DNA of 64,000 nt from NCBI RefSeq assembly GCF_002980525.1, contig NZ_PVBQ01000006.1, forward strand, positions 248,001 to 312,000. Direction: 5' to 3'. The translations under genes and the position numbers were made by a program. Positions 17,941 through 24,999 of this stretch are shown here, in pieces. The notes beneath the pieces were generated by a model that saw only the letters and a list, made by a program, of their open reading frames with translations, did no database searches and had not been told where the DNA came from. This stretch comes from Sphingobacterium haloxyli (lineage in GTDB: Bacteria > Bacteroidota > Bacteroidia > Sphingobacteriales > Sphingobacteriaceae). Positions within the stretch are counted from its first letter, which is position 1. The number at the start of each line of letters is the position of its first letter.

Positions 17941-18540
17941 CTAGGGTCGTGCTTGGAATAGAACTAACAAAAATATCAGGTGAGGAAGCCTCGACTTTAA
18001 AAGTTTAAGCGCATTGGTGATCTGGTTTTTTACGGTTTTTTCGCTAATACCTAATTTTTCAGCAATTTCGCGATGCGTGAGATACGCTGTTCTGCTTAGT
18101 TCAAATATTTCCCGCATTTTAGGAGGGAGTTGCTGGATTTCAGATTGAATACAGGCCTGCAATTGTTTTTCACGTATGCGATAGTCGGTATCTGCTACAT
18201 AAGTGTTGGCATACCTGGATAGATTGTCGAGGTATCTGTCGACAACTTTGTTATGCACCAGGCTATTGATGAACATATTTTTGAGCATTTGGTAGAGATA
18301 GGCAGAAAGATTGATTTCGCTATGCAAGGTGTCTCTTATATCCCATATCTTCGTGAAGACGCGTTGAAGGAGATCTTTAGTATCCTCCCGGTTTTGGATC
18401 AGTCCATAGGCATGTACATATAACGCCCCACTGTAACGCTCGTACAGGACAGCAAAGGCCTTTTCGTCGTCTTGACGAATAAGATTGATGAGGACTTCAT
18501 CAGCAAGTTTGTTGTAGTCGCTATTTTTTATCCCGTTCAT
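17941..18540 (-). CDS. FecI-like ECF RNA polymerase sigma factor, 199 aa
   Basis: Sigma-70 family, extracytoplasmic-function type. Region 2 lies at ~25-90 (AFAVLYERYSGALYVHAYGL; DTKDLLQRVFTKIWDIR) and region 4 at ~130-185 (LPPKMREIFELSRTAYLTHR; IAEKLGISEKTVKNQITNAL). No signal peptide or long C-terminal extension. Together with the following FecR and SusC it forms a cell-surface-signalling unit that should drive the susCD transcript. Upstream lies a 670-bp non-coding stretch shared with the divergent cassette at 19214. Confidence 0.94.
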   Translation of the reverse strand: MNGIKNSDYNKLADEVLINLIRQDDEKAFAVLYERYSGALYVHAYGLIQNREDTKDLLQRVFTKIWDIRDTLHSEINLSAYLYQMLKNMFINSLVHNKVVDRYLDNLSRYANTYVADTDYRIREKQLQACIQSEIQQLPPKMREIFELSRTAYLTHREIAEKLGISEKTVKNQITNALKLLKSRLPHLIFLLVLFQARP

Positions 18541-19213
18541 TTGCTGATAAAACGAAAAATGGTTGGAATCGATTACGTTATTTTTATATAAGTGGCAGTA
18601 AATATAGTTCTTTATTGAAAATTTTGTGTATTTGTTACGATATTTTTACCGCCGCGCTACATTGGCTTCGTAATGGGGATGTTTGCGGAGTCATTGATAA
18701 TAGCTTTGCCGCGTTTTATCTACTTTGGGAAAGATAGTTCTTTTCTTTCGGAGGAAATCGGTGTCGTTATGTACATATACATGTGGATGCACGCACGTGA
18801 TATAACGGTTTTGTACCACGACATAGCCGTTATGTCTTGTGTGTTATTGCTGTTTTCACTGGACATACGCGTGATGTACTATGCGTTGACGATGCCTGCA
18901 CGCTACCTGTGAGTTTTGTTGGATGACTTGTTGGTCAACTACAGGTAGCGGTGCGCGCTGTCCCGTATCTGGACGCATTTTTCGCCGGACTTCTCGGCGA
19001 TGTGCCTTGCGTTGTGCGTTTTGTACCGTGACATAGCCGTCAACTACAATGCGGTAGACGCTATGTACATGTACAAAATGGGGCCTTTTTCGGTTAAATT
19101 TTATCAAATCTTATCAATTTCTATCAAATCCTATCAAAAGTTCATTCGAGGCTGAGTTGCTTTTTACGTTTGTACTGTTCGATCTCGCGAGGAGAACATA
19201 AAAAGCATAAAAA
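18541..19213. other. Non-coding, repeat-rich leader between sigma factor gene and the FN3/DUF5675 cassette
   Basis: No convincing gene; a 79-codon frame at 18673-18912 lacks any family resemblance. The stretch holds several structured elements. The block TTTTGTACCACGACATAGCC (18809 on) recurs near 19019 with two mismatches. The first copy sits between ATAACGG (18802-18808) and CCGTTAT (18827-18833), and contains GACATA / TATGTC arms (18820-18825, 18831-18836). GCTACCTGT (18902-18910) pairs with ACAGGTAGC (18941-18949). ACATAGC near 19032 pairs with GCTATGT near 19060. The elements lie upstream of the cassette and could be leader RNA structure or operator sites. Confidence 0.55.
19101..19140. 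repeat. Four tandem 10-bp repeats (consensus YTATCAAAYY)
   Basis: Four perfectly phased 10-bp units (TTATCAAATC, TTATCAATTT, CTATCAAATC, CTATCAAAAG) stand 74 bp upstream of the FN3 gene. The period is about one helical turn, so each TATCAA faces the same side of the DNA, as in clustered protein-binding sites or bent DNA. Confidence 0.7.
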
Positions 19214-19837
19214 ATGGCTACAAAATTTAAAGCGCTTATCGGCTTTACACGAATGAAAGACGATGAGCTCATGGTAACCGCTGCAACGATCATCGGTGCT
19301 ATGACAGACAATGTACACTTCGAACAACCAACGCCTGCATTGGCGGCGGTACAAGAACTGTTGGATGATTTCTCGGCGAAGCTAACGGCTGCAAGGCGCC
19401 GCGGCTCACCAGAGGAAACAGCCCTCAAGAATGAAAGTCGCCTGCCCTTGGAAGCAGCACTGCGCCAGCTGGCGTATTACGTAAATGGCGTGGCAGAGGG
19501 GCACTTATCGACCTTGTTGAGTTCGGGCTTCCCCACCAATGGAGCAAACGGTTCCGTCCAGGTACCGCTGAAAACGGAAGGTGTAAAACTCAGCGACGGT
19601 AGGCAATCCGGGCAGGTGAGGCTGGACTTTGATAAACAGCGCAACGTGTTGATGTATGAGTATCAATACCGCCTGCAGGGCGAAAATGAGTGGAGTGAGC
19701 GCTTCGCGACAAGCTCATCGCGTGCCAATATTATTGCACCGTTGACGGCAGCCGAACGCTATGAAGTGCGGGTGCGCGCACTAAACACGCAGGGAACCGG
19801 AGATTGGAGTGATAACGCAACAATGGTGGTCAGATAA
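19214..19837 (+). CDS. Fibronectin type III domain protein, 207 aa
   Basis: Residues ~1-100 form an alpha-helical region (DDELMVTAATIIGAMTDNVH; LPLEAALRQLAYYVNGVAEG, ending in HLSTLLSSGFPTN), and residues ~110-207 a single FN3 domain (YEYQYRLQGENEWSERFATS; LTAAERYEVRVRALNTQGTG). There is no signal peptide. This helical-bundle-plus-FN3 layout is common among Bacteroidota proteins without known function; FN3 domains also decorate phage tail proteins. It is the first gene of a four-gene cassette: the DUF5675 gene starts 1 bp after its stop. Base composition is GC-richer by eye than the neighbouring leader. Confidence 0.82.
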   Translation: MATKFKALIGFTRMKDDELMVTAATIIGAMTDNVHFEQPTPALAAVQELLDDFSAKLTAARRRGSPEETALKNESRLPLEAALRQLAYYVNGVAEGHLSTLLSSGFPTNGANGSVQVPLKTEGVKLSDGRQSGQVRLDFDKQRNVLMYEYQYRLQGENEWSERFATSSSRANIIAPLTAAERYEVRVRALNTQGTGDWSDNATMVVR

Positions 19838-19838
19838 T

Positions 19839-20252
19839 ATGGCATTGAAGAGCACCTTGGTTCTCCGACGGACTTACGGAGAACAGGGAACCAACGGAAC
19901 GATTTACTTCAACGGCGAGAAGATCTGCCATACGATCGAGCTCCCTTGGCGCAACAATCTGCAGCGCCTGAGCTGTATCCCGGAAGGATGCTACAAGCTG
20001 GAAAAGCGGAAGTATACCAAGCACGGCGAACAGATCGGTATTCCGGCTGTCCTCGGGCGGGAAGCCATCTTGATCCACGCGGCCAATAATGCTATGAAGC
20101 AGTTGCTGGGTTGCATCGCACCTGTCACCGAGCTCACCGGCGAGGGCACAGGTATCGAAAGTCGTAAAGCGTTGGATAAACTTAAGGCCTTGGTCTACAG
20201 TCTGTGGGATCGGGGAGATGAAGTGTTTCTTTTAATCCGGGAGGGGCGATGA
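19839..20252 (+). CDS. DUF5675-family protein, 137 aa
   Basis: Small soluble protein matching the DUF5675 pattern: LVLRRTYGEQGTNGTIYFNG, CHTIELPWRNN, SCIPEGCYKLEKRKYTKHG and a central AILIHAANN followed by LLGCI. The family is found in Bacteroidota and phages; its activity is not established, though the conserved His/Cys pattern and frequent company of holin-like proteins invite comparison with cell-wall-active proteins (inference). The ATG at 19839 is chosen over an upstream one at 19809, which would overlap the FN3 gene by 29 bp. Its end overlaps the next gene by 4 bp (ATGA). A diverged fragment of a related gene lies at 45821-45908. Confidence 0.85.
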   Translation: MALKSTLVLRRTYGEQGTNGTIYFNGEKICHTIELPWRNNLQRLSCIPEGCYKLEKRKYTKHGEQIGIPAVLGREAILIHAANNAMKQLLGCIAPVTELTGEGTGIESRKALDKLKALVYSLWDRGDEVFLLIREGR

Positions 20253-20443
20253 AGAAGGTCATCCGGAAAATCAGCCAGGCAGTACAGGTGGTGCTGCTGG
20301 CACCCATCAAGCTCCCGGCGAAGGCGATGAGCGTGTTGAAGTACATCGCGGTTGGATTAGGTATCATCGAGCAGGTGATGCAGGAGGAGGATACTGAGCC
20401 AAAAGCCGAAGGAAAGGAGGGAAGCGATGAGGCTCATGAGTAA
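20249..20443 (+). CDS. Small cationic membrane-associated protein, 64 aa
   Basis: Starts by ATGA overlap with the DUF5675 stop. Residues 1-45 combine lysine-rich and hydrophobic runs (ISQAVQVVLLAPIKLPAKAM; LKYIAVGLGIIEQVM), giving an amphipathic or membrane-associated segment; the last 18 residues are acidic (EEDTEPKAEGKEGSDEAHE). No family recognised. Position and size fit a phage-type accessory or holin-like protein, but this is inference only. Confidence 0.65.
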   Translation: MKKVIRKISQAVQVVLLAPIKLPAKAMSVLKYIAVGLGIIEQVMQEEDTEPKAEGKEGSDEAHE

Positions 20444-20600
20444 TGTGCAGTTTGGCACGCTAGGTGGGACGGTATGCTCGCTATGGAGTAGTTTTGATTG
20501 GGGAAACTTATTGCACAGCGCATTGATCGCCGTGATAGGCGCTGCGGTGAGTTACCTCACCAGCCGGTTGCTGGAAGGCCGGCGGCGAAGGCGACGATAA
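20427..20600 (+). CDS. Tiny holin-like membrane protein, 57 aa, with Arg6 tail
   Basis: The ATG at 20427 lies inside the preceding gene (17-bp overlap, different frame) and follows GGAGGGAAGCG, a good ribosome binding site. The protein has one membrane helix at ~29-45 (LHSALIAVIGAAVSYLTS) and ends in six consecutive arginines. A single helix with a strongly basic cytoplasmic tail is the layout of small phage holins or pinholins. The terminator at 20624 follows. The last ~20 codons recur almost unchanged at 36252-36320, in frame. Confidence 0.65.
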   Translation: MRLMSNVQFGTLGGTVCSLWSSFDWGNLLHSALIAVIGAAVSYLTSRLLEGRRRRRR

Positions 20601-20623
20601 CTTGTTTTTTTAATGTTGTGGAA

Positions 20624-20656
20624 AACTCCCGGGGTGTGAACCTCGGGAGTTTTTTT
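20624..20656 (+). terminator. Intrinsic terminator of the FN3/DUF5675 cassette
   Basis: Stem AACTCCCGGGG / CCTCGGGAGTT (11 bp, one G-U) with loop TGTGAA and a seven-T run. It lies 23 bp after the last cassette gene and also faces the end of the convergent hybrid sensor gene (20687). A nearly identical terminator is at 36349-36377. Confidence 0.9.
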
Positions 20657-20686
20657 GTCATAAGTTCCGATTAGATATCGTATCGG

Positions 20687-23600
20687 TTAACGCAATTTTC
20701 TGAATTCCTTTGGCGTAACCTTATTTCGTTTCACGAATTCACGGTAGAAATAGGACTTGTTAGACATGCCACTCTTATACATAATTTCTTGTACCGATAG
20801 GTTGGTAGATACTAACAGTCGCTCGGCAGTTAGGAACCTATAGTCTTTAATAAAATCCATCAGGGATAGTGAAGTAATATTTTTCACTTTTCGATATAGA
20901 CTGCGCGGACTCGTATTCATTATTTCAGCAATATATGCCGGACTTAGTGCCGGGTTTTCAATATGCTCATCTATGATCGCAATAAGTGTTGATATGAGTT
21001 TCTTATCATCGCGGTGAACGATATTGTTCATGGTGGTCTCATAGGCGCTTTCGGGAGAGTAGAAATAATCACGCATGACTTCGTTCTTTTTGACAAGCCG
21101 ATCAATATGTGAACGCAACAAGGAGAGCGAAAAGGGTTTGGTTAAGTAAACGTCTGCACCCGATTGTATACCAGCTTCTTGTTGTTTCTCCGTGGCTTTA
21201 GCAGATAAAACAACGATGGGAATATGTTTATAAGACTTTGTATTCCTTATTTCCTCAATGAGCTGTATGCCGTCTTTATCAGGCATCATAATATCCGTGA
21301 CAATCAATGACACGCTTTCCGTTGTTAGTATCTCAAGGGCCTGCTGTGCACCGTGGGCAGTTAGAATAGCAAACTCACTAGCGAGATAACTGGATATCAT
21401 GGATATGATATCCGGATTGTCGTCCACCAGCAAAAGGGTAGGACGTACATTTTCTGCTCTTACGATCAGCGTGGTGTCTGCCCGTTCACTTGGGATAGTC
21501 TCTTCAGCATCCGCAGCTGCGATGTAGGGAAGTACTACGCGGAAAAGGGTGTACTGATCGACCTCGCTCTCCACTACAATGTGGCCTTCCAATAGCTCGA
21601 CCATCGAACGGCAGATGGACAAGCCTAAACCGGTGCGACCTGTTAACTGCATATACCCGTTGGCGTCGTCGTTTTGGAGAATGTGATAAGGCTCGAAGAT
21701 GTTCGAAAGCTCGGACGCTGCAATTCCTTTACCGCTGTTGTACACTGATAGCTCCAATATATCCCCTTTCCGGTTTAGATCAATTCTGACGGTACCGTTT
21801 TCACCTACATATTTAAAAGCATTCGAGACCAAATTATTTAGTATCCGCTGAAAGAAGGCTGTATCTGTATTCCATATGAGATCCGGCTCAATAGACTCGA
21901 CATAGTTTATATGGGCTTTTTCAGCAATTAAACGAAAGGACTTGAGATATTGCATCGCTAAAGGCGTAAGTTGTACATCTTTTTGGATGTGATAAGTAGG
22001 GGTAGCCTTTTCAGGATCGTGTATATCCAGCAATTCCCGAATCAAACCCTCCAACGCAACAGTATTTGATGTTAGTGTGTTCAGGTGCTCCTGGTATGCT
22101 GATTCGGAACGCGGAACGCCTTCTTTCAGGACTTCGCAGATTCCCTTGATGAGGGTTAGGGGCGTATAAAACTCATGCGTCATATTGGTGAAAAATGCGA
22201 GCTTCGACTCTAAGAGTTCTTTGCGTTGATTCTTCTCCATCTCCCGCTGTGCTTCTTCTCGCTTTTTTAATGCGATGCGCCTTGAAAGCGTATAAAGATA
22301 GAGACCTATTGCTGCAAGTAAGATAATATATATAACAATAGCACTGGTCGACAGATACCAGGGCGGTAACTTAACGATATAAAGGCTTTCAGTGCGTTCG
22401 CTGTCCGGCGCGACATCATTTTTGTAACGTACTTTTAATGTGTATCGGCCAGCTGGTAAATTCGTGAAATCGATCTGGTTGCTGTTGGTGATAGCGATCC
22501 AATCGTCGTGATAATTGTCTAATTTATAGCTATATGCATAGTCTTTATTCAGGTAGTCGAGCACGGTGAATGAAAGGCTAAAGGAGGGAACGGAAGCCGG
22601 GATTTCAATGCCCTTGCCCGCGCTGCGTGAAAAGACAGACAGCGGGTGGCTTTCGCCTTTAATCTTGATATCAAAAAAGTGAAATTTACTCGGATGGGTA
22701 GATTCTTGCTGCAACAACTGCTTGGGGTTTACCCATGTAAAGCCATTTACGGCGCCAAAGTATAACGTGCCGGTGTAAGGGCATTTCCAGTAGGCATCAT
22801 CCGAGAATTCATTAATTTCGAGTGTAGGTGCAATATAATTATGAAACAGCTCATTGTGCGGGTTGTACTTGATTAAACCTCTGCTAGAACTTAACCATAA
22901 ATACCCCATCTCATCGCCAAGGATACCGTGTATCATATCATTTACAAGACCATTTTTCTTATTATAATGTTTAATATCTGAAACGGCAGCACGATGCAGA
23001 TTAAATGCTGTCATTCCGGAGCTTGATCCCAGGTAATACGAATGGTTTGGGTCGCGCCACACGGTTAGCACATCAGTGATGGCCAGGCCATTTTCGGGGT
23101 CAATAACGGGTAAGAAATTGTACGTATGTGTATCCATGTCGAATTCGGCGACGCCTCGGCCGCCCCGCAAGCCAACAACAAGCTTCGACGGATCGCCGTA
23201 CACCATGGACTGGATTTCGTTTCCGGCAAAGCTTTCTCCTCTAAGGAGGTGATTTTGGGCCGACCGAACCTGTATTGCACCGCCTATTTCCGTTATATTT
23301 ACTTCGACCAGACCGAAACGGGTCGAGGCGAGCCATAGTTTCCGATCACTGGTCTCCAGTATAGTGTGTATGCTCTCCAATAACGGCTTACTGTTGGGAA
23401 GTACGGCCTCCCGTATAGTATGGTCTCGGTAACTGTAGTAAAACAAGCCCTTCTCGGTCCCGATCCAAAACAGATCATGGTACTTACTTTTGGCCATACC
23501 GAAGATCTGCGATGATAGCAGACCCTCACGTTTGTTAAAGCGGGCAACAGGCTGTTCGCCTACTGTGATGCTATTGCTTGAATGGGTGTATTTAAACTGT

Positions 23601-24700
23601 ATCAAGCCGTCACCATTGGTGCCTACCCATATATTGCCAAGTGAATCCGTTAATATTGCTCTGACTGGTTTGTTGGTAATGTCGGTGATGGATAAGTTCA
23701 ATTGTCCGAATAACGGCGCCGAAGCACTGTGCTGCTGTACGCCCTGCCCATCTGTACCAATCCATAATAGGTCCTGATACCGATCTGTAAGAAGACAGAA
23801 GACCGAAACTCCCGGCCGTATCCAGACACTTAGATCTCCATTGCCGCGGCCAACCTTCAATACGCCAGAGTTTTTTAACGCGACATAAACGGATTTATCA
23901 TAGTATTCAATTTGTGCAATAAAGCCATAGTCTTCATGGATCAGGGATTTGATATTATTTAGATGATGTGTGCGGGAGGTGAGCAAATCGTACTGGAACA
24001 CATCAAATTGGTCGTCTACGAAGTAAAGATCGTTACCGGATAGGCATGCTTTCACGATCCGGCGCTTGTGTATTTGTACTTCCTGACCACTAATTTTTTC
24101 CTTTCCGCTGATCTCTGCTATATTTTTGGAAAATAGATGGCCATCGTTTTTTAATATCAATAAGGCGGAGTCGACGATAAACAATCTATTGATATTGAGC
24201 AAACTCAGGTCTTTATTAGCGAGGATGATGCTATCGACGCTGCCATCCCCTGATGATTTATAGTGAAGCAATAGGTGATCACTTGGTATCATCCAGGAGT
24301 CGCCACCAGCGTCTGATTCAATATGTACCAGTTTAGGTAAGGAGGGGTACGAAGCTGTTATTTTGCGGGTTAACAAAGATAGTTTGTTCAATCCCATCGT
24401 CGTGGAAATCCAGATGTGATTTTTGTCGGCAGCGGTAATTTTATAGATGATATTGCTGCACAAAGACAGCGGATTGGACGGCTCATGCCTATACGTAATA
24501 ATTTCTGTTCCGTTATAGAACGATAACCCATCATAGGTACCGAACCACATATATCCCAGGTGATCCTGATAGGTATATAATACCGCATTATTGGGTAAAT
24601 AAATGTTAGGTCTATTTTGCTGCTGTGCGACAGCAGCCGACCATGCTAATAGGAGAATAAGGGAAACCGAAAAGTATCTTAATTGACCAATAATCTTCAT
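20687..24700 (-). CDS. Hybrid two-component system sensor-regulator (HTCS), 1337 aa
   Basis: One-protein sensor and transcription activator for the adjacent glycan locus. After the signal peptide comes a periplasmic two-propeller sensor of Reg_prop repeats (DHLGYMWFGTYDGLSFYNGT; SLGNIWVGTNGDGLIQF; EMGYLWLSSSRGLIKYN) and a Y_Y_Y domain, then a membrane helix (ISTSAIVIYIILLAAIGLYL region). The cytoplasm holds HisKA with the phospho-His in FFTNMTHEFYTPLTLIKG, HATPase_c (NLVSNAFKY, GLGLSICRSM), a receiver at ~1087-1203 (phospho-Asp ~1136 in VTDIMMPD) and an AraC-type HTH at ~1240-1335. The ATG at 24700 (MKIIGQLRYFSVSLILLLAW) gives a normal signal peptide; a longer frame to 24781 is not needed. 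It diverges from GH97 at 25000. In Bacteroidetes such proteins bind oligosaccharides and activate the neighbouring susCD operon. Confidence 0.95.
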   Translation of the reverse strand: MKIIGQLRYFSVSLILLLAWSAAVAQQQNRPNIYLPNNAVLYTYQDHLGYMWFGTYDGLSFYNGTEIITYRHEPSNPLSLCSNIIYKITAADKNHIWISTTMGLNKLSLLTRKITASYPSLPKLVHIESDAGGDSWMIPSDHLLLHYKSSGDGSVDSIILANKDLSLLNINRLFIVDSALLILKNDGHLFSKNIAEISGKEKISGQEVQIHKRRIVKACLSGNDLYFVDDQFDVFQYDLLTSRTHHLNNIKSLIHEDYGFIAQIEYYDKSVYVALKNSGVLKVGRGNGDLSVWIRPGVSVFCLLTDRYQDLLWIGTDGQGVQQHSASAPLFGQLNLSITDITNKPVRAILTDSLGNIWVGTNGDGLIQFKYTHSSNSITVGEQPVARFNKREGLLSSQIFGMAKSKYHDLFWIGTEKGLFYYSYRDHTIREAVLPNSKPLLESIHTILETSDRKLWLASTRFGLVEVNITEIGGAIQVRSAQNHLLRGESFAGNEIQSMVYGDPSKLVVGLRGGRGVAEFDMDTHTYNFLPVIDPENGLAITDVLTVWRDPNHSYYLGSSSGMTAFNLHRAAVSDIKHYNKKNGLVNDMIHGILGDEMGYLWLSSSRGLIKYNPHNELFHNYIAPTLEINEFSDDAYWKCPYTGTLYFGAVNGFTWVNPKQLLQQESTHPSKFHFFDIKIKGESHPLSVFSRSAGKGIEIPASVPSFSLSFTVLDYLNKDYAYSYKLDNYHDDWIAITNSNQIDFTNLPAGRYTLKVRYKNDVAPDSERTESLYIVKLPPWYLSTSAIVIYIILLAAIGLYLYTLSRRIALKKREEAQREMEKNQRKELLESKLAFFTNMTHEFYTPLTLIKGICEVLKEGVPRSESAYQEHLNTLTSNTVALEGLIRELLDIHDPEKATPTYHIQKDVQLTPLAMQYLKSFRLIAEKAHINYVESIEPDLIWNTDTAFFQRILNNLVSNAFKYVGENGTVRIDLNRKGDILELSVYNSGKGIAASELSNIFEPYHILQNDDANGYMQLTGRTGLGLSICRSMVELLEGHIVVESEVDQYTLFRVVLPYIAAADAEETIPSERADTTLIVRAENVRPTLLLVDDNPDIISMISSYLASEFAILTAHGAQQALEILTTESVSLIVTDIMMPDKDGIQLIEEIRNTKSYKHIPIVVLSAKATEKQQEAGIQSGADVYLTKPFSLSLLRSHIDRLVKKNEVMRDYFYSPESAYETTMNNIVHRDDKKLISTLIAIIDEHIENPALSPAYIAEIMNTSPRSLYRKVKNITSLSLMDFIKDYRFLTAERLLVSTNLSVQEIMYKSGMSNKSYFYREFVKRNKVTPKEFRKLR

Positions 24701-24806
24701 TATAATGACTAGTAGCAGTTTATAAGTATAGATGCGTTGGCCTAAAGATACAACTTTCACCGATGCGATGATATATGACACGTAAGGGAATGGTGTCTTA
24801 TTCCGT

Positions 24807-24853
24807 CAAAAAGGTATACTATTTTGCATCTGGTTATTCAGTGTACCTTTTTG
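24807..24853. promoter_or_regulatory. Inverted repeat in the HTCS-GH97 intergenic region
   Basis: CAAAAAGGTATAC (24807-24819) and GTGTACCTTTTTG (24841-24853) are inverted copies with one mismatch over 13 bp and centres 34 bp apart. They lie between the divergent regulator and GH97 genes, 36 bp upstream of a -7-like box. This is the natural place for an activator site. Confidence 0.55.
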
Positions 24854-24888
24854 GCGTAAATAGGGCCTGCGTTTCTATAACCGACGAT

Positions 24889-24896
24889 TACTTTTG
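24889..24896 (+). promoter_or_regulatory. Bacteroidota-type -7 box upstream of GH97
   Basis: TACTTTTG matches the TAnnTTTG consensus exactly, about 104 bp upstream of the GH97 start. No good -33 TTTG is seen at the expected spacing, which fits an activator-dependent promoter. Confidence 0.45.
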
Positions 24897-24999
24897 TGAA
24901 GTTATAAATCTGTATACCAATTGATCTGCCCTTATAAAAAGCAATAGTAGACCATATTGTATTGAACGAACACACTTTTAAAATAGAAATAATAACTTA

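Noticed and set aside
18673..18912. 79-codon open frame on the plus strand in the sigma-cassette gap
   Set aside because: Lies across the inverted repeats, has no family resemblance and no convincing ribosome binding site; better explained as non-coding structured DNA.
19101..19140. CRISPR array
   Set aside because: Units are only 10 bp, directly adjacent without spacers, and there are no cas genes.
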